Below are positions 16,662 through 25,910 of a stretch of DNA of 64,000 nt, in pieces. Within the stretch, counting starts at the first letter, position 1, and each line of letters opens with the position of its first letter. Location of the stretch: assembly GCF_963682185.1 (NCBI RefSeq), contig NZ_OY821667.1, forward strand, positions 3,547,501-3,611,500, read 5' to 3'. The notes under the pieces were generated by a model. It searched no databases. It was not told the origin of the DNA and saw nothing but the letters and a program-made list of their open reading frames with translations. Both the position numbers and the translations under genes were made by a program. Source of the stretch: an uncultured Cohaesibacter sp. Its GTDB lineage: Bacteria > Pseudomonadota > Alphaproteobacteria > Rhizobiales > Cohaesibacteraceae.

Positions 16662-17342
16662 ATGACGACCACACACACCAACAGATTGCCACAAGAGCTG
16701 ATGATGCTCGAAGAGGTAAAAATTCGTCTTGCGGGCGACTGCCTGATCCATCTTTCTCTCTCTGTTGCTGCTGGCGAAGTGGTGACCATCATGGGGCCGT
16801 CCGGCTCTGGTAAATCCACGCTGCTGGCCTATATAGGCGGATTTCTGCCTCCTGCCTTTGAGGGGGCGGGGCGGGTGTGGCTTGATGGTCAGGATGTCTC
16901 TCCCTTGCCCGCCGAGCGGCGCCATATCGGAATTCTGTTCCAGGATCCCTTGCTCTTCCCCCATCTCTCTGTCGGAGGCAATCTGGCCTTCGGACTGACC
17001 CGCGACGTCAAGGGGCGGGCTGCAAGAAAGGCGCGTGTTTGCGAGGCGCTGGAGGCCATCAATATGGCTGGCTTTGAAGGGCGCGATCCTGAGACCCTCT
17101 CTGGCGGTCAGAAGGCACGGGTCGCCTTGGCGCGCACCCTGCTTTCCCAACCGCGCGCCCTGTTGCTGGATGAACCTTTCTCCAAGCTCGATGCAGATTT
17201 GCGCGTCCGCATGCGTCATCATGTATTCGAACGTGCGCGATCAGAAGGACTGCCTACTCTGTTGGTGACCCATGACGAGGAAGACGCCAGAGCCGCGCAA
17301 GGGCGCATCATTCGCCTTGCACCAAACGGCATGGTTGGATGA
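16662..17342 (+). CDS. ynjD: YnjD-type ABC transporter ATP-binding protein
   Basis: The 226-residue nucleotide-binding subunit shows Walker A (GPSGSGKSTLLA), Q-loop (GILFQDPLLFPHLSV), the LSGGQKARVALARTL signature, Walker B (ALLLDEPFSKLD) and the switch His (LLVTHDEEDA). It is short, with no C-terminal regulatory domain, as in YnjD. It should power the preceding fused permease. hrpB begins 41 bp downstream and may be cotranscribed, with no evident functional link. Confidence 0.9.
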   Translation: MTTTHTNRLPQELMMLEEVKIRLAGDCLIHLSLSVAAGEVVTIMGPSGSGKSTLLAYIGGFLPPAFEGAGRVWLDGQDVSPLPAERRHIGILFQDPLLFPHLSVGGNLAFGLTRDVKGRAARKARVCEALEAINMAGFEGRDPETLSGGQKARVALARTLLSQPRALLLDEPFSKLDADLRVRMRHHVFERARSEGLPTLLVTHDEEDARAAQGRIIRLAPNGMVG

Positions 17343-17383
17343 ATTTGCTTGCCTTCTCTCCATGGAGCGGGTAGGGCCAACAT

Positions 17384-19882
17384 ATGACCGAGAAGCCTTC
17401 CATTTCATTGCCTGCCTTTCTGCCTGATCTGCCCATCCGGGAAGCATTGCCCGGCCTTCTGGCCGCGCTTGACGCGGGGACACGGGCCGTACTGATCGCT
17501 CCACCCGGTGCCGGTAAAACCACCTGCGTACCGCTGGCCTTGCTCGATCAGCCATGGCTTGCTGCCATGACGTCAGAGGGCAATGGCAAGATTATCATGC
17601 TCGAGCCGCGCCGCCTTGCCGCAAGGGCAGCAGCCCGTCGCATGGCTCAGCTGCTTGGCGAGCCGGTTGGCAAGCGCGTCGGCTATCGGGTGCGCATGGA
17701 AAGCCGCGTCTCGAAAGAAACTGTCATCGAAGTGGTGACGGAAGGCGTCTTCGCCCGCATGATCGTGGATGACCCCAGCCTTGAGGGCGTTGCGGCGGTT
17801 CTGTTCGATGAATTCCACGAGCGTAGTCTTGATGCGGATATGGCGCTGGCTTTTACCTTGGAAGGGCAGTCGGCCTTGCGCGAAAATTTGCGCCTCGTGG
17901 TCATGTCCGCCACGCTGGATGGGGGGCGTGTGGCTTCCATTCTCGAAGGAGCGCCGGTTATCGAGAGCATGGGGCGCGCCTATCCGGTCGAGACCCGCCA
18001 TCTGCCGCGCAAACCGCACGACAGGCTGGAAAACGCCGTCTGCGATGCCGTGCTGCAAGCGTTGAACGAGGATGAAGGCTCGCTTCTGGTCTTCCTGCCC
18101 GGACAGGCCGAAATCCATCGTGTCGAGGATCGTCTGGCCGAGCGGCTCAAGAGGGACAAAGACATCATCCTTGCCCCGCTCTATGGCGCCATGGAAGGCA
18201 AGGATCAGGATCGCGCCATTGCGTCGCCGCCAAAAGGCAAACGCAAGATCGTGCTGGCCACCTCCATTGCCGAAACTTCGCTAACCATCGATGGCGTCCG
18301 CATCATCATTGATGCGGGCCTTGTGCGACGCCCTCGCTTTGAGCCCAACCTTGGCATTTCGCGGCTGGAGACAGTGCGCGTTTCCCGCGCCAGTGCCGAT
18401 CAGCGTCAGGGGCGCGCCGGTCGTACCGAGCCGGGGGTCTGCTATCGTCTTTGGGACAAGGGGCAAACCGCCGCGTTGCCAGCCTTCGAGCCGCCTGAAA
18501 TTCTTGAAACAGATCTCTCCCGCCTTGTGTTGGATCTGGCGCTTTGGGGCGAGAGTGACCCCACCAATCTCAGATGGCTGGATGAACCGCCCGCAGCCGG
18601 TTGGGCCGAAGCGGTCAAACTGCTGCAATCCTTCGGCGCGCTGGATGACGCAGCTGCGATCACGGCTCATGGCAAGGCGCTGGCTGCCTTGCCTCTGCCG
18701 CCACGGCTCGCCCATATGCTCGTCATGGCCCGCAAGGCAGGGGCTGAGGAACTGGCTGCGATGATGGCAGCACTCCTGAGCGAGGGGGGACGCTTGCGCC
18801 ACAATGATATGCGCCGTCTCTTGCAGGATTTGATTGCCGGAAAATTGCCGCGGGCAAGGGATATCAAGGCGCTGGCCAAACGCTGGACAGGCAAGAACCG
18901 TGACAAAGGAGCGAACACTGAGGACGCTGGCCGCATTCTAGCGCTGGCCTATCCAGACCGGATCGCCATGCGACGCGGCGCCGAGGGGCGCTATCTGTTG
19001 GCTTCCGGCCGTGGAGGTGTGCTCCAGCCTGATGATCCGCTCAATGCGGAGACCTTCCTCGTTGTGGCCGATCTGCAAGGCGCTGCTGCCAACGCGCGCA
19101 TCACGCTGGCCGCCCCCATCGCCCGCAAGGTCATCGAAGAGGAGTTCTCCGCTCTCATCCATCAGGAAGAGGCCATCAGCTTTGACCAGAATTCAGGAGC
19201 TGTGTCCGCCAAACTGCAAACGCGGCTGGGGCGCATCGTGCTGGCCGAACAGCGTTTGAAAGAGCCCTCAGCCGACGCGATCCAGAAAGCGCTGATAGAC
19301 GCGATTCGCAAAGGGGGGCTGCGGCTCTTGCCCTTCACCAAGGAGCTTGAGCGCTGGCGCGGTCGTGTGCGTTTTGTTGCCGAGCGGGAAGATGGCTGGC
19401 CGGATCTTTCCGATCAGGGGTTGCTGGACGGGCTGGAAAATTGGCTTGCCCCTTTCCTTGCCGGCAAAATGGCGCTCTCGGATATCTCTGTCGGTGACCT
19501 TTCTGCAGCTCTCAAAGCCATGGTTCCCTATGATCGGTTGGCCGCGCTGGAAACGGCACTGCCGACCCATTTCACAGTGCCCACCGGTTCGCGTATTCCC
19601 ATTGATTATGCTGCAGAAAATGGTCCCGTTCTTGCCGTGCGCGTGCAGGAGCTGTTTGGCCTTGATGCGCATCCGGCGATTATGGGCGGAAAGCTGCCGC
19701 TGCTGTTGCATCTGCTCTCACCTGCCCAGCGTCCCATTCAGGTGACGCGGGATCTGCCCGGCTTCTGGCGTGGGTCGTGGAAAGACGTAAAGGCCGATAT
19801 GCACGGGCAATATCCAAAGCATGTCTGGCCGGATGATCCGATCAACACCGAAGCGACGCGTCGCGCCAAGCCGCGCAAATAG
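17384..19882 (+). CDS. hrpB: ATP-dependent RNA helicase HrpB (DEAH type)
   Basis: The 832-residue superfamily-2 helicase has motif I APPGAGKTTCVPLALL, Ia LEPRRLAARAAARRMA, motif II DEFHERSLDADMALAF, motif III MSATLDGG, and motifs V-VI (ATSIAETSLTIDGVRIIIDAG and the QRQGRAGRTEPGVCYRLW segment). The HrpB-specific C-terminal domain (KDVKADMHGQYPKHVWPDDP) is complete. The physiological role of HrpB is unclear; it is widespread but usually dispensable. Length is normal for the family. Confidence 0.94.
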   Translation: MTEKPSISLPAFLPDLPIREALPGLLAALDAGTRAVLIAPPGAGKTTCVPLALLDQPWLAAMTSEGNGKIIMLEPRRLAARAAARRMAQLLGEPVGKRVGYRVRMESRVSKETVIEVVTEGVFARMIVDDPSLEGVAAVLFDEFHERSLDADMALAFTLEGQSALRENLRLVVMSATLDGGRVASILEGAPVIESMGRAYPVETRHLPRKPHDRLENAVCDAVLQALNEDEGSLLVFLPGQAEIHRVEDRLAERLKRDKDIILAPLYGAMEGKDQDRAIASPPKGKRKIVLATSIAETSLTIDGVRIIIDAGLVRRPRFEPNLGISRLETVRVSRASADQRQGRAGRTEPGVCYRLWDKGQTAALPAFEPPEILETDLSRLVLDLALWGESDPTNLRWLDEPPAAGWAEAVKLLQSFGALDDAAAITAHGKALAALPLPPRLAHMLVMARKAGAEELAAMMAALLSEGGRLRHNDMRRLLQDLIAGKLPRARDIKALAKRWTGKNRDKGANTEDAGRILALAYPDRIAMRRGAEGRYLLASGRGGVLQPDDPLNAETFLVVADLQGAAANARITLAAPIARKVIEEEFSALIHQEEAISFDQNSGAVSAKLQTRLGRIVLAEQRLKEPSADAIQKALIDAIRKGGLRLLPFTKELERWRGRVRFVAEREDGWPDLSDQGLLDGLENWLAPFLAGKMALSDISVGDLSAALKAMVPYDRLAALETALPTHFTVPTGSRIPIDYAAENGPVLAVRVQELFGLDAHPAIMGGKLPLLLHLLSPAQRPIQVTRDLPGFWRGSWKDVKADMHGQYPKHVWPDDPINTEATRRAKPRK

Positions 19883-20408
19883 TTTGAAGTGGCCGGACAG
19901 CCTCTGAAGGCAGGATGTTGTGCGTCAACAGCAGGAAATGGGTAAGTTATCAACAAATCAATTATGCTGTGCTTGATAGCAAATCGGTTCTTGCTGTTCG
20001 TGAAATGAGAGCAGGGGTGAAAAAAATCCTTTAATTCATCCAGATTCGTATCATAATTTTTCAAAATGGCTTGTGTTTTTATTGCCATTCCTCTCGCTAC
20101 TGGGGCAGTGGAAACGCTTTTTGCTTGCAGGGGCTGGCAAATGCAACAAAAGACCCCATCGCGGTGGTGAAAAGCGAAGATTCTGGCTGCAAAGAGCATC
20201 AGACCGTGCAAGACTGTCCGCAATGTGTTGCAAGGGGCCCTCAGTTTGCTGACAAGTCGATATAATTGGAGCCGGTCGTTATTCGATACTATCGGTCGCC
20301 ATGCTGCTTAAGTGCAAACAGGGTCAGGGCAAAACATGATAGAACAACAGATCGTTGAAGCGATCGATTGAGCAATCGATACAGCATACCAATTAAAAGG
20401 GGTTAAAC
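19883..20408 (+). promoter_or_regulatory. Upstream region of the nucleoside transporter operon, with a perfect 18-bp dyad
   Basis: No gene is evident in this 526-bp stretch. A perfect inverted repeat ATCGATTG-AG-CAATCGAT lies at 20363-20380, 28 bp before the binding-protein start, a position typical of a repressor operator. A TATAAT -10 element is present at 20261-20266 but has no good -35 at standard spacing. The regulator that might bind is not encoded nearby, so its identity is open (LacI, DeoR or GntR types are all possible). Confidence 0.45.
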
Positions 20409-21407
20409 ATGTTGCGTCAATTTTTCGGTGCTGCTGCACTGGCAACCATGATGGTTGTAGCACCAGCACTCGCTGCTGAAATCAAGCCTGCTGTGGTCTA
20501 TGACCTGGGCGGTAAAAGTGACCAGTCCTTCAACCAGTCCGCCTATAATGGTGCGGAAGCCTACAAGAAGGATACCGGCACGGACTATCGTGACTTCGAG
20601 ATCCAGAATGATGCCCAGCGCGAACAGGCTCTGCGTCGCTTTGCCCAGCGCGGATATGATCCGATCGTGGCTATCGGTTTTTCTCAGGCTGAAGCCCTGA
20701 AAAAAGTGGCTCCGGAATTCCCGGAAACAAAGTTTGCTATCGTCGACATGGTCGTAGACCTGCCAAACGTACGCTCCATCGTCTTCAAGGAGCATGAAGG
20801 CTCCTTCCTCGTAGGTCTTCTGGCTGCCAAAGCCTCCCAGACCGGTAAGGTTGGCTTCGTTGGTGGTATGGACATTCCGCTTATCCGCGCTTTTGCATGC
20901 GGTTACAAGCAGGGTGCCAAGGCTGCCAATCCGGAAATTGAAATCTTTGAAAACATGATCGGCACCACCGGTGCTGCATGGAACGACCCTGTGAAGGGTG
21001 GTGAGTTGACCAAATCCCAGATCGACCGTGGCGCTGACGTGATCTATCACGCTGCAGGCGGTTCGGGCGCTGGCGTTCTGCAGGCTGCTGCTGATGCGGG
21101 CAAATTGGGCATCGGCGTTGATTCCAACCAGAATGGTCTGCATCCGGGCAACGTCCTGACCTCCATGGTCAAGCGCGTTGATACCGCTGTTTATAATGCC
21201 TTCAAGGATCTGGCCTCTGACGACTGGTCTTCAGGCATCTATGTTCTCGGTCTGGCCGAAGATGGCGTGGCCTGGGCTGATGATGAAAACAACAAGGACC
21301 TGATCACCGATGACATGCGCGCTGCAGTCGATCAGGCATCCAAGGAAATCATTGATGGCAAGATCGTTGTCCACGATTACCGTGCAGACAACAGCTGCCC
21401 ATTCTAA
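20409..21407 (+). CDS. BMP-family (PnrA-like) nucleoside-binding periplasmic protein
   Basis: The 332-residue exported protein has a Sec signal peptide (MLRQFFGAAALATMMVVAPA, cleavage after ALA, no lipobox Cys, so soluble) and then the BMP/Med fold: VVYDLGGKSDQSFNQSAYNG, IVAIGFSQAEAL, VGFVGGMDIPLIRAFACGYKQG and GSGAGVLQAAADAG. PnrA-type proteins bind purine nucleosides. It heads a run that contains a matching ATPase, two permeases and the nucleoside catabolic enzymes, so a nucleoside ligand is very likely. A strong terminator directly follows the gene. Confidence 0.92.
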   Translation: MLRQFFGAAALATMMVVAPALAAEIKPAVVYDLGGKSDQSFNQSAYNGAEAYKKDTGTDYRDFEIQNDAQREQALRRFAQRGYDPIVAIGFSQAEALKKVAPEFPETKFAIVDMVVDLPNVRSIVFKEHEGSFLVGLLAAKASQTGKVGFVGGMDIPLIRAFACGYKQGAKAANPEIEIFENMIGTTGAAWNDPVKGGELTKSQIDRGADVIYHAAGGSGAGVLQAAADAGKLGIGVDSNQNGLHPGNVLTSMVKRVDTAVYNAFKDLASDDWSSGIYVLGLAEDGVAWADDENNKDLITDDMRAAVDQASKEIIDGKIVVHDYRADNSCPF

Positions 21408-21427
21408 GTAGTTGACCCTGAAATGAA

Positions 21428-21467
21428 ATGTGCCCCGTCCCTCATTCCCGGATGGGGCGCATTTTTA
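21428..21467 (+). terminator. Terminator or attenuator after the nucleoside-binding protein gene
   Basis: A 13-bp stem with two G-U pairs (21428-21440 and 21450-21462) capped by a 9-nt loop is followed by TTTTT. It lies 21 bp after the bmp stop and 205 bp before the ABC ATPase gene. Partial read-through would give more binding protein than membrane components, a common arrangement for ABC importers. Confidence 0.8.
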
Positions 21468-21672
21468 TTAGCATCAATAGCCAAGTGATCCCTTGGGTCA
21501 CAATCTATCTACCAGCCGGCCGCGTCAGTGGCCCCTGAGGAACAAAGCCCACCCATACCACTCCGCACCATAAGTGAAGAGTGGGTCCCGGTTTTCTTTC
21601 GGCTGTTTGCGTAAAGGCGCGAACTGCTGGCGATGAAATAGGCGGGAGGGGCTGATAATTGGGGAAGAGATC

Positions 21673-23352
21673 TTGCATCTGGACGAGAAAACAAAGGCGC
21701 AGGGCAATGATGGAACCGGCGCACAAGGCTCCGGTGATGGGCAAACCGAGAGCGTGCCTGCCATCCGCCTGGTTGGAATTGAAAAACGCTTCGGCCCGGT
21801 TTATGCCAACAAGAATATCGATCTGAATGTCGCAAAAGGGTCCATTCACGGGATCATCGGCGAGAATGGCGCAGGCAAATCGACGCTGATGTCCATTCTC
21901 TATGGCTTTTATCAGGCCGATGGTGGCGAAATCTATGTGAATGGCAAGCGCGAGACCATTCCCGATAGTCAAAAGGCTATCGCTGTTGGCATCGGCATGG
22001 TGCATCAGCATTTCATGCTGGTCGATAATTTCTCGGTGCTTGAGAATGTGGTGCTCGGTGTTGAAGGCGGGCCACTACTGCAAAAGGGCGTGGACAAGGC
22101 CCGTGCCGAACTCAAGCGTCTGGCCGATGAATATGAACTCAATATCGATCCGGATGCCCTGATTCAGGATCTCCCCGTTGGCTTGCAGCAGCGGGTCGAG
22201 ATTCTCAAGGCGCTCTATCGTGGTGCCGATATTCTTATTCTGGATGAGCCAACGGGTGTGCTGACCCCGGCTGAAGCAGATCATCTGTTCCGCATTCTCG
22301 GGCAGTTGCGTGATCAGGGCAAAACCATCCTTCTCATCACCCACAAGCTGCGCGAAATCATGGCCATCACCGATGAGGTCTCGGTCATGCGCCGCGGCGA
22401 AATGGTGGGCTCTGTACACACCTCGGAAACCTCCGTTGAGCAGTTGGCCGAAATGATGGTCGGCCGGCATGTGTTGCTCAATGTCGAGAAGGGCCCCAGC
22501 AACCCGACCCGTGAAGTGCTCTCGGTTGAAAATCTGACGGTCACCGACAAGCGTGGCGTTGATCTGGTCAAGGATGTGTCTTTCAAGGTCTGCGCGGGCG
22601 AGATTGTCGGCATCGCAGGTGTTTCTGGCAACGGCCAGAGCGAGCTGATGGAAGCCATTGCTGGCATGATCACCGCCCGTTCGGGTACCATCACGATCAA
22701 TGGTGAAGTGACCACAACGGCCGATGCGCTGGACCGGCGCCATCGCGGTATGGCTCATGTGCCAGAAGACCGCCACCGCACCGGGCTGGTGACCAAATTC
22801 CCGGCCAAGGAAAATATGATCCTTGGCTATCAGGACCAGAAGAAATATGGCGAAGGCCTGTTTCTCGATCTCACCGCAATCCTGAAGGAAACGCAGGACT
22901 TCATGGTGGATTTCGACGTTCGGCCGCCAGACCCGCATTTGAAGGCAGCCAATTTTTCAGGTGGCAACCAGCAGAAACTGGTGCTGGCGCGCGAAATGGA
23001 ACGCGATCCGGATATCCTGCTTGTTGGCCAGCCAACACGCGGGGTTGATATCGGCGCTATCGAATTTATTCACAAACGGCTTATCGAAATGCGCGATGCT
23101 GGCAAGGCTATATTGCTGGTATCGGTGGAGCTGGATGAAATCCGCTCTCTGTCCGACCGTATCCTCGTCATGTTTGATGGCAAGATCGTCGGCGAGCGTC
23201 CCGCAGGCGCAAGCGAGCAGGAACTCGGCTTGATGATGGCTGGTATTGACGACCCGTCCGAAATGGGCTCCGACCCGATGGTCAGTGCAGAACTGGCCCG
23301 CGACAATACAGATGAGGCCCTCGTTGAAATGGCCAAAGGGGGTAAAGAATGA
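21673..23352 (+). CDS. Nucleoside ABC transporter ATP-binding protein (two fused NBDs)
   Basis: The 559-residue tandem ATPase is of the sugar/nucleoside CUT2-like class (YufO/NupA type). The first domain has GENGAGKSTLMSILYG, a DLPVGLQQRVEILKALYRG signature and LILDEPTGVLTPAE. The second has a degenerate Walker A (GVSGNGQSELMEA), NFSGGNQQKLVLAREM and LLVGQPTRGVDIGA. A single competent Walker A is usual for this class. No in-frame ATG occurs near the start; TTG 21673 after GGGGAAGAG is the best initiation site, giving MHLDEKTK. The gene overlaps the first permease by 4 bp. Confidence 0.92.
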   Translation: MHLDEKTKAQGNDGTGAQGSGDGQTESVPAIRLVGIEKRFGPVYANKNIDLNVAKGSIHGIIGENGAGKSTLMSILYGFYQADGGEIYVNGKRETIPDSQKAIAVGIGMVHQHFMLVDNFSVLENVVLGVEGGPLLQKGVDKARAELKRLADEYELNIDPDALIQDLPVGLQQRVEILKALYRGADILILDEPTGVLTPAEADHLFRILGQLRDQGKTILLITHKLREIMAITDEVSVMRRGEMVGSVHTSETSVEQLAEMMVGRHVLLNVEKGPSNPTREVLSVENLTVTDKRGVDLVKDVSFKVCAGEIVGIAGVSGNGQSELMEAIAGMITARSGTITINGEVTTTADALDRRHRGMAHVPEDRHRTGLVTKFPAKENMILGYQDQKKYGEGLFLDLTAILKETQDFMVDFDVRPPDPHLKAANFSGGNQQKLVLAREMERDPDILLVGQPTRGVDIGAIEFIHKRLIEMRDAGKAILLVSVELDEIRSLSDRILVMFDGKIVGERPAGASEQELGLMMAGIDDPSEMGSDPMVSAELARDNTDEALVEMAKGGKE

Positions 23353-24467
23353 GCGCACAATCTGAAAAGCTGCCCCGTTGGGTCGATTATGGCCTGATCC
23401 CGCTGCTCAATCTGGCAGCCGCCTTGCTGGTGTCCGGTCTGGTGGTATTGCTCATCGGTGAAAACCCGCTCGAAGCGGTCTATTGGCTGGTGCAGGGCTC
23501 GCTGGGCTATAGCGAGGGCGTCGGCTTTACGCTCTATTACACCACCAACTTCATCTTTACCGGCCTTGCCGTTGCGGTTGCTGCTCATGCGGGCATGTTC
23601 AATATCGGCGGGGAAGGGCAGGCCTATGTGGGTGGTCTCGGGGTTACGCTCGCCTGTCTTGCGCTCGATCATTATGTGCCATGGTATGTGACATTCCCCT
23701 TCGCGCTCATTGGCGCGGCGGTGTTTGGTGCCGCATGGGCTGCCATTCCAGCCTATCTTCAGGCCAAGCGCGGCAGTCACATCGTGATCACCACGATCAT
23801 GTTCAACTTCATTTCCTATTCCCTGATGGCCTATCTGCTGGTGCGTGTATTCAAGCAGCCCGGTTCGATGCAGCCAGAAAGCCGCACTTTCCTTGAAGGC
23901 GGCCGTCTGCCCTTCATTCATGATGTGGCCGGATGGTTCGGCATCAAGATGGCCTCGTCGCCTCTCAACCTGTCCTTTGTGGTCGCGCTTCTGGCTTGTG
24001 TCTTCGTCTGGGCGCTCATCTGGCGCACGCGCCTTGGCTATGCCATTCGTACCTTCGGAACCAATCAGGACGCGGCTGTTTATGCGGGCATGAACCTTTC
24101 GCGCATCATCATCATCACGATGATGATCTCCGGCGGGCTTGCCGGGCTCATGGCGCTCAATGAGGTCATGGGCGCTCAGAACCGCCTGCTGCTGGATTAT
24201 GTGACCGGCTACGGCTTTGTTGGCATCGCCGTGGCCCTGATGGGGCGGTCCCATCCGGTGGGCATCATCATGGCATCAATCCTGTTTGGCATGCTCTATC
24301 AGGGAGGCGCCGAGCTGGCCTTTGAAATGCCCAAGATCACCCGCGACATGATCATTTCCATTCAGGGTCTGGTGATCCTGTTTGCCGGTGCCATGGAGCA
24401 TATGTTCCGTCCCGCGCTGGTGCGGATTTTCACATCAAGACATGATGATCTTGGACAAGAAGCGTAA
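23349..24467 (+). CDS. Nucleoside ABC transporter permease 1
   Basis: This 372-residue inner-membrane permease of the BPD_transp_2 (BmpC/YufP-like) class has around nine hydrophobic helices, with MFNIGGEGQAYVGGL after the first few helices and YAIRTFGTNQDAAVYAGMN before the coupling region, both conserved in nucleoside-type permeases. It is translationally coupled to the ATPase gene (ATGA overlap) and followed after 12 bp by the second permease. Confidence 0.92.
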   Translation: MSAQSEKLPRWVDYGLIPLLNLAAALLVSGLVVLLIGENPLEAVYWLVQGSLGYSEGVGFTLYYTTNFIFTGLAVAVAAHAGMFNIGGEGQAYVGGLGVTLACLALDHYVPWYVTFPFALIGAAVFGAAWAAIPAYLQAKRGSHIVITTIMFNFISYSLMAYLLVRVFKQPGSMQPESRTFLEGGRLPFIHDVAGWFGIKMASSPLNLSFVVALLACVFVWALIWRTRLGYAIRTFGTNQDAAVYAGMNLSRIIIITMMISGGLAGLMALNEVMGAQNRLLLDYVTGYGFVGIAVALMGRSHPVGIIMASILFGMLYQGGAELAFEMPKITRDMIISIQGLVILFAGAMEHMFRPALVRIFTSRHDDLGQEA

Positions 24468-24479
24468 GGGGGCGTGACC

Positions 24480-25451
24480 ATGGATTTCTTTCAAACACTC
24501 ATTCTTACGACAGATTCAGCCGTGCGCCTTTCTGTTCCGCTTCTTTTCGCTTGCCTTGCCGGGCTTTATTCCGAACGCTCCGGCGTCGTTGATATCGGTC
24601 TGGAAGGCAAGATGCTTGGTGGTGCCTTCGCGGCTGGCTGCGTGGCCGCCGTTACCGGCTCCGCATGGCTTGGGCTGTTGGCTGCCATATTGGTGTCCAT
24701 TGGTCTGGCGCTGGTGCATGGCTATGCCTCCATCACCCAGCGGGGCAACCAGATCGTTTCCGGCGTGGCCATCAACTTCGTCGCCAGTGGCCTCACCGCT
24801 CTGCTGGGGCAGGCATGGTTCAGCCGCGGCGGCAAGACACCGCAATTGCCCAATACGGCCCGCTTCAACGAAATTACTTTGCCCTTTGCGGACTCCGTCA
24901 AGGATATTCCGATTGTCGGCTCGATCTATTCCGAAGTCATCTCGGGCCATTCTTTGCTGGTTTACGCCTCTTTCGTCGCCATCCCGCTGACATGGTGGGT
25001 GCTCTACCGCACGCGCTTCGGATTGCGTCTGCGCGCTGTGGGGGAAAATCCCGGTGCGGTGGATACGGCAGGTATCTCGGTTGCCTGGATGCGCTATCGG
25101 GCTGTTGTCATCACGGGTATTCTGTGCGGTTTTGCAGGGGCTTATCTGTCCATTGCCCAGTCGGCAGGCTTCTCCAAGGACATGACGGCAGGCAAGGGCT
25201 TCATCGCGCTTGCCGCTCTGGTCTTTGCCAAATGGAAGCCCGTCAACGCGCTGGGAGCCTGCTTCCTGTTCGGCTTCCTTGATGCCGTTGGCATCCGCTT
25301 GCAGGGCACGCAATTGCCGGTTATCGGCGAGGTGCCCGTGCAGGCCATGCAGGCTTTGCCTTATGTGCTGACCGTCGTGTTGCTTGCTGGCTTTATCGGC
25401 AAGTCCATTCCGCCCAAGGCGAGCGGTGTGCCTTACACCAAGGAACGCTAG
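24480..25451 (+). CDS. Nucleoside ABC transporter permease 2
   Basis: The 323-residue inner-membrane permease (BmpD/YufQ-like) carries the SERSGVVDIGLEGKMLGGAF motif near its start and LRAVGENPGAVDTAGISVAW before the coupling loop. It forms the heterodimeric channel with the preceding permease. ATG 24480 has AAGGGGG at 8-nt spacing; an in-frame GTG six bases earlier is too close to that site. cdd starts 9 bp after the stop, linking transport to catabolism. Confidence 0.92.
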   Translation: MDFFQTLILTTDSAVRLSVPLLFACLAGLYSERSGVVDIGLEGKMLGGAFAAGCVAAVTGSAWLGLLAAILVSIGLALVHGYASITQRGNQIVSGVAINFVASGLTALLGQAWFSRGGKTPQLPNTARFNEITLPFADSVKDIPIVGSIYSEVISGHSLLVYASFVAIPLTWWVLYRTRFGLRLRAVGENPGAVDTAGISVAWMRYRAVVITGILCGFAGAYLSIAQSAGFSKDMTAGKGFIALAALVFAKWKPVNALGACFLFGFLDAVGIRLQGTQLPVIGEVPVQAMQALPYVLTVVLLAGFIGKSIPPKASGVPYTKER

Positions 25452-25460
25452 GAGAGACCC

Positions 25461-25907
25461 ATGAGTGGAATGAGCGACAAGCCCATCGCTGTGACCGAAA
25501 AGACGCTGGCGCTTTTGGCGCTGGCCACCAGCGCGCGCGAAAAGGCCCATGTGCCCTATTCGCGCTTTCCCGTTGGCGTTGCCTTGCGCACGCGTTCGGG
25601 CACGGTTCACACCGGCTGCAATATCGAAAACGCCTCCTATCCGGAAGGTTGGTGCGCGGAAACCTCTGCCATCTCGGCTATGATCATGGCGAGTAACGAG
25701 GTAGCGGATAGCAGGGCGATCGAGGAGTTGGTGGTGATTGCCGATCACACTCCGCCCATTACCCCTTGCGGCGGATGCCGCCAGCGGATCAGGGAGTTCG
25801 GCAGTCCGGACACCATTGTCCATGCTGCGGATCTGACCGGCATCAAGCAAAGCTTCACACTGGAAGCGCTTTTGCCTGCGGCCTTCGATCTGGAAGAAAA
25901 CAGATAA
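25461..25907 (+). CDS. cdd: Cytidine deaminase
   Basis: The 148-residue zinc enzyme converts cytidine and deoxycytidine to uridine and deoxyuridine. Zinc ligands and the catalytic Glu are visible: WCAETSAI (Cys-Ala-Glu) and TPCGGCRQRIREF (two Cys). FPVGVALRTRSG and CNIENASYPEGW form the substrate side. The size is that of the homotetrameric class. It lies between the transporter and punA; the 135-bp gap after it contains a strongly folded RNA (separate entry). An alternative ATG three codons later is possible. Confidence 0.94.
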   Translation: MSGMSDKPIAVTEKTLALLALATSAREKAHVPYSRFPVGVALRTRSGTVHTGCNIENASYPEGWCAETSAISAMIMASNEVADSRAIEELVVIADHTPPITPCGGCRQRIREFGSPDTIVHAADLTGIKQSFTLEALLPAAFDLEENR

Positions 25908-25910
25908 CTA

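Noticed and set aside
21707-21709. ATG as start of the nucleoside ABC ATPase gene
   Set aside because: It is out of frame with the conserved protein; the in-frame TTG at 21673 has the better ribosome binding site.
23070-24254. 394-codon minus-strand frame opposite the nucleoside ABC genes
   Set aside because: Shadow of two conserved genes, with low-complexity charged composition.
24516-25850. 444-codon minus-strand frame opposite permease 2 and cdd
   Set aside because: Both plus-strand genes are conserved and complete; the antisense product is His/Gln/Arg-rich with no family resemblance.
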